Below are positions 1-10,974 of a DNA stretch of 64,000 nt, in pieces; position 1 is the stretch's first letter; each line of letters starts with the position of its first letter. The notes beneath the pieces were generated by a model that saw only the letters and a program-made list of their open reading frames with translations, was not told the DNA's origin and made no database searches. The stretch is from Capitulum mitella. Taxonomy: Eukaryota > Arthropoda > Thecostraca > Pollicipedomorpha > Pollicipedidae. Location of the stretch: the NCBI GenBank assembly GCA_030062745.1, contig CP099842.1, forward strand, positions 11,105,838 to 11,169,837, given 5' to 3'. A program made the position numbers and the translations under genes.

Positions 1-73
1 CGCGCAGAACCACACGGCTCTTGCATTCCACTGAACAACGCCCTGCACTTGATATGGCATGCTCCTGTTCCAG

Positions 74-216
74 GAACGCGGGCATCAACGAGCTGCGGAA
101 CCTGCAGTACCTGCCGCGCATCTCGGAGGCGCGCGAGATCATGTTCGAGGACCGGACGCGGGCGCACGCCGACCACGTGGGCCACGGCCTGGACCGGATT
201 ACCACGGGTGCCGTGG
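74..216 (+). CDS. RSBN1: RSBN1-like exon A (first exon in window)
   Basis: Acceptor is a pyrimidine-rich tract ending TGTTCCAG at 73; donor is GTGAGT at 217. Enters with one base of a split codon and leaves in phase 1. Encodes [20 protein letters not shown] followed by the family signature [17 protein letters not shown]. Confidence 0.85.
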
Positions 217-3200
217 GTGAGTGTCGCTGCGGCCAGCCAGCGGCCGACGCCGGCCTGTAGTATCGTGGGGCGGCGTTGGCGACGGGCTGCGTTATGTCAG
301 ACGTTCTAGAGCTGCGAGGTTATGGTCGGCTCGGAGGAGATTCTCGTGCGCTCGTCGTAAGGTTCTTGTTTCGGTAGTTTGGAGGTTCTTTACGTGTCAC
401 GGGGCCAGCTGTTTCGAATTGTAATGTCCTCAGTTCTTGGGTGTATCATTGGCTTTCTGTCCGAAGACCACCTGGGCATGTCACGGGTTACAGCTATCGG
501 CTGTTATTTTTCATTTGGCTGGCGGTAAACCGCCGGGGCTCCACTATTGTCTTCAAAAAGTCTTGGACTGCTGTCGCTGAATCCCTCAGTCATGTTGGGT
601 TTCAGTATACTGTAGTGCTTGACTGAGCATGATGGCTGTAATAAAGTAAGACAGAGGTGATCCCTGAAGAAGGCCCCTGGATGACATAGGATTTATTTGT
701 CTTCGTTTTTTTTTTTTTTGTTCCCGGATATTATAAGCTTAAGGCTAATTCTGCCTTACCGTATTACATGCTATGTTCGTTGGTGATTTGGATTTTAGAA
801 ACGGTGCCATTGCTTGGTCATATGACTCCCTCGCCTCGATCATCGACTCATCGTAAAATACCTCAGGCCATTGTTTGGCCACCACATCTCAATTTGTTCA
901 AACAAGCACCGTTTGTGGAAATGACACTCGAAATCATGGAGTCGGCTTTGTCTTGCAGGTATTTTGAAAGCAGTTCACTGCGGGGAGAAGTACAAGTACA
1001 ACAGGATAACCAAGGACGTGGTGGCGTTTCACGCTCAGGACTTCAACACGATCGTGGAGAAGCTGCAGCTGGATTTGCACGAACCACCCATGTCCCAGGT
1101 AAGAGGATGGTGGAGAAAAGGGTACGCTCCATTGGGCCTCGTGTTTCTGTTTCGATTTGTCAACTGGGCTGTCTGCACGGAAGACTTGGGAAGGGCGTTC
1201 TGACCGGGAGGTGGTCGAGAGGTGGTGATGTATCAGTTCACTCCAAACTCCCTGCAACGCCAAGCCAGAGTTGAAATCCAGCCGTGGTTGGACAATGTTT
1301 GCCTTGCGTTTTGTGTACTCGTGACGTTTTCGATTACGTTTGCAGAATGGCGCAACACCATGCCATTGCTAAAAGCGTTTTGACCGGTTTAGTTACGGCA
1401 CACCCAGGCTACCATGTTTTTGTCGCGTCCGAACATTTCAGTCGAGTACCCAATACGGGAGGACGGCATAATTTGCAGCGTTCCTCGGAAATCAGATGTC
1501 TCGGTCGTAACCGCGGCGCGTGCTGGCCGCAGCAGCACCGCTCCTTGTAGCGCCGCTCGAGGCCGGACGGTGACCGAACCGCCTCCGTGACTGCCCGCCC
1601 CCTGCCCCTGCAGACCATCTACTGGGCCGAGGACGCCAAACTGAACCAGCTGCGCCGCGACGGCGTGCGCTACTCGCGCATCCGGCTGGCCGACAACGAC
1701 ATCTACTTCCTGCCGCGGAACATCATCCACCAGTTCCGGACGGTGACGGCCGTCTGCAGCGTCGGTCAGTGCTCGGTGGACGCGGCGGCCGGCCGCTGTC
1801 GGGCCCGGCGTTTTGACTTGCCGGTAGGGCGTGGTTTGTTGCCCGGTGCTCCGATGGGACTTGAGCTCGAGCCGTCACGCCGATGCACTTAAGCTTTGTG
1901 TTCAAGTCGACACACGGTGCGTTACGCTTTGGTTGCTAGGTTTGTCTGGGTGTCGTCCTGTGTTTTCCGAAACGAGGTTGGAAACGTTTCTGTAAGTATT
2001 TTGCGCTTAAGTATATTTCCATTACTGCTACAAAGTTCCGTGCACATGTCGCGCCGTTTGGCGTGTGTTATTCGAAACATTCACGGCCATTTCTGTTGTT
2101 TTTAGCTTTTTGTCTTCATACTTACAGTCGAAAAATTGGTTATTTTCCTGGCGAAAAAGGCGATGTCTCACATCCGTGTCGTTCTTCTAAGATTTATTGG
2201 CATCATACAAAAAATTGTGTTGCAGCTTGGCATGTACGGCTGAAGCAGTACTATCCGGATGTCGAGGAACGAGACAAGAGCGACGCGCCGGCGGCGTCGA
2301 CCACGCCAGCGTCCGCGTCGACGGCCGCGCCGACGGCGGTTCCGACGTCTGCTCCGATGGTTACGCCAACTGCCGGCCACACACCGAGCAAGAAGAAGAA
2401 ACACAAGGAGGGCTCCGACTCGGAGCGGCGCTCGCACAAGTCGCGGCCCGTCAACGGCGAGCACCGGCGGCCGGCGGCGGCTGGACGCGCCGCCAGCTCC
2501 TCGCCGGAGCGGCGGCCGCGGCCGGCCGCGGCCGAGACCGCGGCGGACGGCGCCGGCGGCTCGCACGCCCGCCGAGCCTCCACGGACAGCGCCAGGCCGG
2601 CGGCGCACAGCGGCGGCCACCGGCCGAAGGTGTCCGAGTCAGAGGACGGGTCCAGCGCTCGCAAGTCGCAGGCGGACGTCGCGAGTCCGGCACCGAATTC
2701 GCGATCAGACTCCAGCAGCAGTCCAGCACGGAAGCCGCGTACAGGCCCTGGCAGTCCGGCACCGAAACCTCGAACAGACTCCAGTAGTCCGGTACGGAAG
2801 CAGCGGGCAGACTCTAGCAGCCCGGCACGGAAACAGCGGACAGACTCAAGCAGCCCGGCACGGAAACAGCGGACAGACTCCAGCAGTCCGGCACGGAAAC
2901 AGCGGACAGACTCCAGCAGTCCGGCACGAAAACAGCAGACAGACTCCAGCAGTCCGGCGTCGACGCAGCGAACAGACTCAAGCAGCCCGGCCCAGAAGCA
3001 GCGGACAGACTCCGGCAGTCCGTCACAAAAGCAGCGGACAGACTCCGGCAGTCCAGTACCAAAGCCGCGGACAGACTCCAGTACTCCGGCGCCGAAGCCT
3101 CGAACCGAGCCGGACAGTCCGGGCGAGGCGAGGTCACGACCGGAGCCAGCCGCCGCGCCGTCCCGGGCCGACGCGGATACGGCCGGCACGCCGCAGAAGC

Positions 3201-3412
3201 GATGTCCGCCAACAGACGGCGGCGCTCCGAGCGGTTCCCTGGCTCCGGCGGCCGGCGCCGAGCCGGGCGGCGCCGGCGAGCAGACGCCGGCCAAGAGGCC
3301 CCGTCTGGAGACGGCCGGCAGTCGGACGGCGCGCGGTCTGCAGACGCCGCCGGCCTCCGGGGCCGACCTGCTCGGAGACATCCTCTCCGGCATGGACGCC
3401 ATGAAGAAGTGA
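74..3412 (+). CDS. RSBN1: RSBN1/KDM9 (DPY-21) family JmjC-type protein, 3' part of gene (4 exons)
   Basis: Coding exons are 74-216, 959-1098, 1614-1764 and 2226-3412; phases agree throughout and give 539 residues to the TGA at 3410. The gene begins before the window because exon 1 opens with the last base of a split codon. The first 150 or so residues match the conserved RSBN1 C-terminal core: [17 protein letters not shown], then [25 protein letters not shown], the segment with [15 protein letters not shown] (its His is a plausible JmjC metal ligand), and [15 protein letters not shown]. In this family C. elegans DPY-21 demethylates H4K20me2 and mammalian RSBN1 is also called KDM9, so a nuclear chromatin role is expected. 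The remaining ~380 residues are a low-complexity Ser/Pro/Arg/Lys tail not needed for the fold. Family assignment is from remembered homologues; demethylase activity is inferred. Confidence 0.88.
959..1098 (+). CDS. RSBN1: RSBN1-like exon B
   Basis: Acceptor GTCTTGCAG ends at 958; donor GTAAGA starts at 1099. The two leading bases complete a Gly codon with exon A. Encodes [19 protein letters not shown] and a helix-like segment ending EPPMSQ. The [13 protein letters not shown] stretch is highly conserved in the family. Confidence 0.88.
1614..1764 (+). CDS. RSBN1: RSBN1-like exon C (JmjC C-terminal part)
   Basis: Acceptor CCCTGCCCCTGCAG ends at 1613; donor GTCAGT at 1765. Phase 0 in, phase 1 out. 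Encodes [20 protein letters not shown] and [18 protein letters not shown]. The His of NIIHQF lies where the second JmjC metal-binding His is expected. Confidence 0.88.
2226..3412 (+). CDS. RSBN1: RSBN1-like last exon with repetitive Ser/Pro/Arg tail
   Basis: Acceptor TTGTGTTGCAG ends at 2225; two leading bases complete an Ala codon. Begins [15 protein letters not shown], the end of the conserved core, then becomes a disordered tail: Ala/Thr/Pro-rich, a basic KKKKHKEG patch, Ser/Arg-rich sequence, 11-residue repeats, and a final segment ending [14 protein letters not shown] before TGA at 3410-3412. GC content is very high, which is why long open frames appear on all strands here. Confidence 0.87.
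2704..3115 (+). repeat. 33 bp coding minisatellite (11-residue repeat)
   Basis: About 12 in-frame copies of an 11-codon unit with consensus [11 protein letters not shown] lie inside the last RSBN1 exon. The central four copies are almost identical at the DNA level and the outer ones are diverged (for example [11 protein letters not shown] and [11 protein letters not shown]), as expected if the array grows from the middle. Each unit carries a Ser-Pro site next to basic residues. Confidence 0.9.
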
Positions 3413-4997
3413 GGAGGGCGCGCACGGGCGCCGCGACACAGCACGCCTTTATACACGCCATGTGTGGATGTCTAGGAGATGGCGTGAAACTCGCACGATC
3501 ACTGAGTGAGAGGACCTTGCTATTGCGACCTGAAGACGTGTACAAAGGATTTCGACACCAGACGCAGTCGACTGTTTGCCTTCGCCGACAGGGCGTCGTG
3601 TGAGTTAAGTTGTTTGCCGCGTCCGCGCCCTGTGGCATTTTGAAGCAATGAGACGGGCCGCCTGCGACGATCGGCCGTTCGTGGTTGTAGCGGCACGCGC
3701 TGAAGATATTTGCGTAGACCCCTCTTGTAACCATAAGAACGCTGTCCTATACATTTCATCGCAGGTTGTGTGGTGCTTGCGTAGTCCTGTTGACTTCATC
3801 CCCAGCATTATATTAGGTATCTTAAACTTGACCTGTCGAGTTGCGTGGAACACTTTGTTTCGTTGGATAGGCGTTTTGTCTTGATCTCGGGTTTCACTAA
3901 GGCCGCGGTAGTAACGTTTTGTTGCTGCGCATTTATGCGAAGTTTGTTGAAATACACAGACCATGTAGTCCGACATACCGCCCAGGGTGTGTTTAACAGC
4001 AGAGCGAGACCAGCCTGACTGTCGGTCTACGTGGTGCGGTGGCATTTACGTGACACCGGCGCGAAACTTACAACGGAAGATAGAAGCAGCCTAGCGTTTG
4101 CCTTCTGCATTAACACGCGGCTTGCGGGCGTCAGGCGCCGCTAGGTTTTTCTCTTCCGCATAATTCGGGAACCAAACTGCAGCATCGTGAAATTTTCAGT
4201 ACCCTTAGCACATCACCCTCGGAGTCGAGGATCTGCCTGTCCTTTCCTTCTGTCATTGTTGACAAATGTGTGCGCCGGTCAAGGGCCCGAACGTGCTGAC
4301 GGATCGGCGTGTGTCGCGCACCGTTCGAAAGGTCTAGCTCTACCAGTTCATGGGCTAACCTGCGTAGCGCTGCGGCCCATCGTTGGCGCGTGATGCGCGC
4401 TTTAACAGCGTCAAACGTCTCGATTTCAGCGAGTTTGGTCTGTAGCCACTGATCGGATCGGCTCGAAACGCGTGATTTGAACGAGAATTCAACGGGCAAT
4501 CGCATGGTGCACGTCACGTTTCAGTGCTCTCGGCACGTGCCACGCGCAGGTGGCAATGCAAAGAGCCGTTCCTGAACATTATTCAAGATTATGGTGATGG
4601 CGATCCAGAGATCGCAGCGACCTGGAAAAGGCACCACAGTGTAGTTCCCATGTACCGGTCTTTCCGTTTGTACCCACAGCCCAACGGCTCAGGCCCACGG
4701 TTTTGACGCCGCGCCGTTTGGAAGGGGCCCGTGTATTTATTCTCGAATCTCTCATCGGTTCCGCTTTGGTGTCTTATAGAGTCCATCGGCTTTTTGCAAT
4801 TAAAATTACATAGACTTATAGTCCGTTCTTTTGAGCCCCATATCCACCCAAAATATGGGAGTATTTCAGTGCGGTTCGATTACAGTCCATCTTTTCATGA
4901 AGTCCTGCGCGTTCGGATGCAGATTTTCGTCAAAAAGAATTGCTTACTGGCTGTCGTTCTTTGGCTAAATCTACAGCGAAATAAACTTACTGTCGCA
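3413..4997 (+). other. 3' untranslated / downstream region of the RSBN1-like gene
   Basis: No coding sequence recognised. Possible poly(A) signals are ATTAAA near 4799 and AATAAA at 4980-4985; the latter sits just 5' of the transposon target-site duplication at 4998. Which one is used cannot be told from sequence. Confidence 0.4.
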
Positions 4998-5707
4998 CGC
5001 ACGACCAGGGATGCACGAGTTATCCGGTCCGGCCAGATACGCGGCCAGATACCTAAGATTATCCGGCATCCGGTATCCAGCCGGATATTTCTTTGACCTG
5101 GATATTTCTTTGACTCTTCACGCATCGTAACTTGCATTGGACCTTTAAATAACAAAAAAACGTCGAAATGAAAATTCCTAAAAAAATTTTTGTAGTGACA
5201 ACGTTTCGTTGAATAGGTCATGTCTTGCGCTACCGAGACATTAAAATCTCCGTTGGCATTAACATACAAGACAGGAAGATAACAGCGGACATTATTGTCG
5301 TTCGTGTCACGCGGCAGCTTGAAGTGTCTGGATGATAGGGCATTGCTTGTTAAGTGCGTTGATAACATTTAGAATGTTTTACTGAGGATGTAAATGCACA
5401 TGCAACTTGATAAATGGCAATGCACTACAGTGGAAACGGATGGGCTATTGACGGACTAAATATCGTTTGGTGATATATCGATGCAATGATGATTTCCAGA
5501 GTCACTTTTGCTGCCATGTTAATGACGAGAATTCGCCGCTTCTGACAAGCACGGACACTGGGCACGTAAGTGTCGAGAAGACAGAATGGTCTTGGGTATC
5601 CAACGGGAAACGCTGTCTCGTCGTTGCTCTCGGATTGCGTAACATATACGGCTCGCATTTAGGGGAGTACGTAGTAATACACAAATTCGTTTATGTGTAT
5701 TTCGCAT

Positions 5708-5796
5708 AAAGTCGAGAACAGTGGCATTCATAAACCAAACTCAGCATAGCGATTTTGTGCTGTGTTTGGTTTATTAATGCCACTGTTCTCGACTTT
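5708..5796. repeat. Inverted repeat hairpin inside the foldback element
   Basis: The left arm, AAAGTCGAGAACAGTGGCAT and on to ~5740, pairs with the segment at ~5763-5796, leaving a loop of about 23 bases. A third, degenerate copy of the arm in direct orientation lies at ~5855-5890. This looks like an insertion in the centre of the larger palindrome. Confidence 0.8.
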
Positions 5797-5927
5797 AAGA
5801 CGTTTATGTGAATTACGTTTACATTTACGTCGTTTACGTGAATCACACAAAATTCAAGAACAGCGGGACTCAAAAAACAAACACAGCATAGAATAATAAT
5901 AGATTGTTCGGTAACCTACATGCCGCG

Positions 5928-6185
5928 TCAGAACTGGTGGCTCGAAAGAACTAGGTATTTTGCAGTCGTTTCGGGCGAGGGCCTTCTTCGGTGCGTCAGG
6001 TCGTCCAGTCCCGGCGACTGCCAACAGCAGACGGCAGGTACAGGCGGACTAGGTACGCTGCGGTCCACTCTAGGGCAGCCGCCGCAACTGGCCGTTCTGA
6101 CGTACCGAAGAAGGTCCACAACCGAAACAACACCCGGCCGAATGCAAAATACCCGCCTCCTTGCAGAGCCACCAATTCCACTGCG
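5928..6185. repeat. Second nested inverted repeat (~260 bp)
   Basis: Sequence from 5928 (AACTGGTGGCTC, GTATTTTGCA, CTTCTTCGGTGCGTCAG) recurs on the other strand from 6185 back to 6097, with CTGACGTACCGAAGAAG at about 6097-6113. A small nested palindrome in the middle of the foldback element. Confidence 0.7.
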
Positions 6186-7121
6186 CCATACAACACAGTA
6201 ATGCCTCACATCACCATCCAGCGGGCTTACGAGAACTCCAGTTTCATAGACAGCTTAAAATGCATCATATCGATCAAGCATACAAGCATAACATATCTGA
6301 CTAGCAAGCATACTAGCATAACATTCAAAACACATCTGACTCAACTTTTTCAGGAAATCATCATTGCACCGACGTGTCACCAAAGGGGACATGGTAGTCC
6401 GTCATTGACCCATCCGTTTTCACTGTAATGCGTGACCATTCATCAGGCTGCCAATGCAATATTTAAATTTTTCGTAAAAGCATATAAAATGCTATTAATG
6501 CACTTGATAAGCCATGTCCTATTATTCTGAAACTTCAAGTTTCCGCATGACGCAAACGATGGAAATATTGGATGTTACCTTCCTTTTCTGAATGCTAATG
6601 TCAACAGAGACTTGAATGCCTTGGGAGCGCAAAACATGACGTTTTGAACAAAAACTTGGCACTCAAAAAGTATTTTTGGGCCTTTTTATTTCAAAGTTTT
6701 CCATTGTATAAAGCCCAATGCAAACTATGGTGCGTGGGGAATGCTCCCCGGAACAAAATTTTAAAATCGACCCGCTGCACCTTTACCTTTGGCCTACAGT
6801 CAAAAAGAGTGAGCTCCGCCATGATCGTTGTGTTCTTTGTTTATTCTCTTTTTACGATGAGACCTGTGGGAACCTCACAACACTAAGAACTACGGGGAAT
6901 CACTCGTACGGTTAACATTTTTCATTACACATTTTTCAGTTTTTCATACCTTTCTTTTCAAATTCAGTCTTTTTCGTTTCATTTTTTCAGTAAAAAATAG
7001 TAAAGAAGGATAAGCAACCATTATATCCGACATCCGGCCGAATATCCGGCGCCCCGATCCGGCATATCCGGTATCTGGCCGGATCACAAAAATCCTAGTC
7101 CGGTGCATCTCCACGCACGAC

Positions 7122-7989
7122 CAAATACATTGGATACGCTGCATGAAGAAAAATGGCCACTTTTTGTTATCAAAGCGGTCATTGTTTCAGTAAGCTGTAC
7201 CGACAACCCAAGGTCAAAGCGACTCGAAATGGGTATCGTCTCGAAGGGTGGAACGCCTAATCGTAAGACATCATGCACGCGCAACATCAGACAGCACGTG
7301 TTACATTCTCAGCATTACAGATCAAAAGGGAGTTTGTAACGCTTTTTAATATTTTTTAGTGTAAGAACTAGGGGCCGATTTCGCCAGTAGTCGTCAAGGA
7401 ACTGTAACGACGCTACTTTGCGGTATAGGTTACACATTGCACGTCGTACCCGTCTCGCACAGAAGCACGTAACGGAATACATGTTGCTTAAACTCTCAGT
7501 AGTTATGATTTGATCCCGAAATCTGAGTGTTCCAAACTGGCATCATTGCAAACTATGATGTGCAGAAGGGTGCAGCGACCTTACTTAATGAATAAGCGAT
7601 GAGCCCTATTAGATGCAATTTTTCAAACGTCTTACGTTTATTATTCACGTCTTAAAACCAGTTTTGACAGCCATTTAATGATTTTCTGGTGCGAACACGA
7701 GTATTTAGAGGCTTTCGATAGAGTTGTATAGTGTTTGTGAAGTTGTAAGAATGTGCCATGATAGGCTTACTTAAGCAACATGTTGATGACCTCTTCGCAC
7801 CGCATGACATCTGTCACCATTTTCCTCAGACAGAGTGTCCTGGCATCCAACGCATACCTTGCCACGCCTGAGGATGCGCGTTATCTTTGATTTATAGACA
7901 AAAATTCTTTAAAAAATCAAAAACCAAGACCGTTTACAACCCTTGAGGTGACCCGTGACCCAAGGTAGTTCGAGAACAAATCTTGAAAC
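7122..7989. other. Noncoding, nothing recognised
   Basis: Short random-looking open frames only; no repeat, RNA gene or conserved protein segment seen. Confidence 0.4.
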
Positions 7990-9020
7990 TTAACCCTCGC
8001 CCGCACTTGTTATTTCGCCACTCATATGCCCTCTTCAGCATACACTCCCGACGGTACTCTGAAGCCAATTTGTGACGTTTCGATGTCTGTCTGCAAATCA
8101 CAAACAGCTCGAAGTGATTTATCGAACCAGGCTCATGTGACGAGCAGAAAAATTACAGAGGGTCAACCAAGATCGTCCGAGGTCAAATACCTCATTTCGC
8201 CCTGAACAGTGCGCATGGGATATTCACTGCAAACCCCTCCCGCCAAAAAAGTAATTACGAATAATGTCGGACTGCGTCTCCAGCCTCGAAACAACGTTAC
8301 GCGCATACACATGTCACGTGCCACGGCGGCGGTCCGGTTTCGAAGGTCACGCGTAATTATGGCGGGCGTAAGATTACCGATCAATCCAGTCGGTCCTTTC
8401 GCATCAGAGCGACCAGCCTCCATCGCGCCAAAGTCCTGAGGAACCGCCAATATCATTGGTTTTCAGGAAGGCTTCCGCTGCTGGCAATTTTCAGTTCTTT
8501 AGTTTTCCCACAAAATACAGCGTTATTTGTGACCTAATTTGACCTTGACCTTGACCTTCTTTAAACACCAAAGTACACATTGCCGACGCATGCGGGCAGG
8601 GGCACGGGAACTCCTCTTCATTTGGGGGGGGGGGGCGGGAAGCATTTTGGGTCATTTCTTTCCAGTCAACACCCATAGGGTTAATGTTAAATTTCAAAAA
8701 AGTTGGGGTGCTGAAGCCGCCTGGAGCTACGGCTCCCGCCCCTGTGCATGCCGGATGCAGCTTGTAAAGCATTCAGCATTGACGCGTTGCTCGCATATTT
8801 TACAGTGCATCGCGCTATGGGGTCGTGAAATGCCTTCGAGAACAAGGTCATATCTAACAAATCAAAAGTCAGAGAAACTTGAAATTTTCAGGGAGGCTGC
8901 AGAAAAGTTAAAAAGCAACTGATGAAAAAATCAGACCTTCGTCCTCAATAGCTTGGCGTATATCGAAGAAAAACCAAGGGGAGGGGTAGTTCCCACCCCC
9001 CACGTGCGGGCGAGGGTTAA
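7990..9020. mobile_element. TTAA-flanked piggyBac-like non-autonomous element
   Basis: Perfect 17-base terminal inverted repeats: TTAACCCTCGCCCGCAC at 7990-8006 and GTGCGGGCGAGGGTTAA at 9004-9020. TTAA target duplication followed by CCC is the hallmark of piggyBac superfamily ends. About 1.03 kb with no transposase frame. A hAT-like MITE is nested at 8597-8744. Similar CGAGGGTTAA ends occur singly near 30846 and 41743. Confidence 0.75.
8597..8744. mobile_element. CAGGGG-type hAT-like MITE, copy 1 (nested)
   Basis: Begins CAGGGGCACGGGAACTCC and ends GGCTCCCGCCCCTG. Contains the family core GCATTTTGGGTCATTTCTTT plus a G-run. Similar copies at 10828-10974 and 41300-41454. Flanks share a GCATGC(C/G)GG motif that may be a diverged 8 bp duplication. 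Confidence 0.65.
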
Positions 9021-10827
9021 AAATATTACCTAAACGCATTCTGTATTTACTATTACTGTAGGCAATCGACTATAGTACGAACCAGTCGAAAACGACTTTG
9101 TCAATTTGTTGCGGAGTTACTGCGCGGGAACAACTTTGTCCATTTGTTGCGGAGTTACTGCGTGGAGACGACTTCGTCTATTCGGTGCGCAGTTACTACG
9201 CGGGAGACGTCTGATCCCCTCTCTCCTTCGTGCGGCAACTGCAAGTCTGCTAAATACCCTAAGCAACCGCCGGATTAAATGAATCAACGGCCAGCCATCC
9301 AGACCTCGCCGCCTTTGACATACAGCTGGGCATAACTGATGTTTGCGCGTCATTCGCCAGCAGAGGCAGGAGCGAAGCCAGATGGGAGAGGGCATAGCGG
9401 TCAGGCAACCCCCCATGGTCAAAAGTTTCGAAGGTTGACAGTTATGACGAATGATTTGTTTGAAAGACAAATGTTTCTTCAAAAACAAAAAGTAACGTGT
9501 TTTTATTTTTAAAATTTCCAGATGCTTTATTCCATCCCACCATTTTTGAATAAAATGTTAACAGAAACATCATAAGCCTTTTTGTTTTAACATTAACCCG
9601 GTTACGGAAATCCCGACTGCGCTACTGATCAGGAGTCCTGCAGCCGCCACGGCTCAGCAGAGCGATATGTGACTGTCGTGGCGGCGAACATGACACCTGG
9701 AGCATAAATATACCCTTACGTCACCGAATTTCTGCATTTCATTGGCCGTCGTAGCGTCCAACTCGGCTGGCAACTGTAGAGCTGAGAATTCGGGCAAGTT
9801 GCTGTATCCGCTTATACGAATGAGTACATTGGCATGCTGAAATCAAGCTGATACCGATAAATTTCAGGTATTATGGCCAGGGCAATCTGACGCAAACCAG
9901 TTTTCGCCCTGCTGCGGGGATGTGGAGAAATGTGACTTGACAGCTCTAGAACACTCTGATATGCGTGCCACGTGTTGCAATAAGCCAAGGGCGTAGCGAG
10001 CTGGAGCTGAATCGATACGTTACAAAATAAACATCCTGTGTCGGATCCCCGAATACCCTCTCGCCCCCCCCCCCTACTCCCAGTAAACGCGCTTACCCTG
10101 ATACTTGTATAAAAAACTGTATGACATGAAAAATAATGGAGCCTTCGCCAATGTCATGTATCCTTTGAAATGTCATCACGCTTTCACACTGCTCTCATTT
10201 TCGTTTTATTCACTTCAGACATGCAGACCAGGCTTGTGTTCGATTCCATCGAAATCAGAATAGAATCCGGAGTTGCTTCCATTATACTCAAAGTCGGAAT
10301 CGGAATCTTTTCCACTGATAAATGCCAGGGTCAGTTGCAGTTCGATCGATTCCAGTGACTTAATCCAATCCAATGGATCTTAGCGGAATCGATTCTGGAA
10401 TCGACCATTTCATTTTGAGTCAGAATCAAAATCGATTCAGTTTCTGAGACCGCCTTTAAGTCAGAATCAGAAACGGCTCGGCAAGCCATGAGTCAGACAA
10501 ATAATTGTTCACCTCCGAAGCGGAATCAGGCACAAGTCTGGTGCAGACGTCTGTGCACGTACCTATCTCAAGAATACAGTGCGTTGCTCATCTGAAAATT
10601 ACGCGACCCATCCCTTGCCAGAACTCGTCACTCTCAGGCTTAGCCTATGTCAATGCATGGAAAGAACGGACCTAAAATTGGTTCTGGCAACACCGGTAAA
10701 TTGGACCTAGCTGCAGTCCTGGCGGCCGGTCCCTGCGGCTACGGGATAGCAGACGAGAACCTGTGGCTGGACGTCGCACGTATGCTGCCAGCTTTAGGCG
10801 GGAATCGCAGCTCCGGCCCGGCCCGGC
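9021..10827. other. Noncoding with a 47 bp tandem repeat and GAATC-rich patch
   Basis: At ~9087-9210 there are about three copies of a ~47 bp unit with AACTTTGTC, TTTGTTGCGGAGTTACTGCG and CGGGA motifs. Around 10235-10480 the sequence is enriched in GAATC/GATTC words without a clean period. Nothing else recognised. Confidence 0.55.
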
Positions 10828-10974
10828 CAGGGGCGCGGGAACTCCTCCAAAGTCGTAGAGAAAAAATGGGCATTTTGGGTCAATTGTCTCCAGACAACGC
10901 CCATAAGATCAATGCAAAGTTCCCCCCAAAATTGGGGCAGCGGCCCCTGCCTCCCTCACTTCCCGCGCCTTTGG
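10828..10974. mobile_element. CAGGGG-type hAT-like MITE, copy 2
   Basis: Starts CAGGGGCGCGGGAACTCC and ends TTCCCGCGCCTTTG, inverted relative to each other. Core GGCATTTTGGGTCAATTGTC is shared with the copies at 8597 and 41300. Target duplication not clean because the flanks are GGCCC-rich. Confidence 0.65.

Larger units (their letters stand above)
4998..7121. mobile_element. ~2.1 kb hAT-like foldback element with 8 bp target-site duplication
   Basis: Element 5006-7113 is flanked by CGCACGAC at 4998-5005 and 7114-7121 (the flank match extends to 10 bases). Left end is CAGGGATGCAC; the right end read on the other strand is TGGAGATGCAC. Next to both ends are ATCCGG/CCGGAT-rich blocks (5020-5095 and 7020-7085). 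The arms pair over about 500 bases or more: 5170-5260 with ~6590-6690, 5280-5345 with ~6500-6580, and 5405-5505 with ~6345-6440. No transposase reading frame is seen, so it is non-autonomous. The 8 bp duplication and end motif fit hAT. Confidence 0.82.

Noticed and set aside
2259-3404. 381-codon alternative plus-strand frame (Arg-rich)
   Set aside because: Shifted reading of the same repeat; lacks the conserved [15 protein letters not shown] start and does not join the upstream exon in phase.
2251-3456. 401-codon open frame on the minus strand opposite the RSBN1 last exon
   Set aside because: It mirrors a GC-rich, repetitive coding exon; the plus-strand frame carries the conserved protein core and phase-correct splicing.
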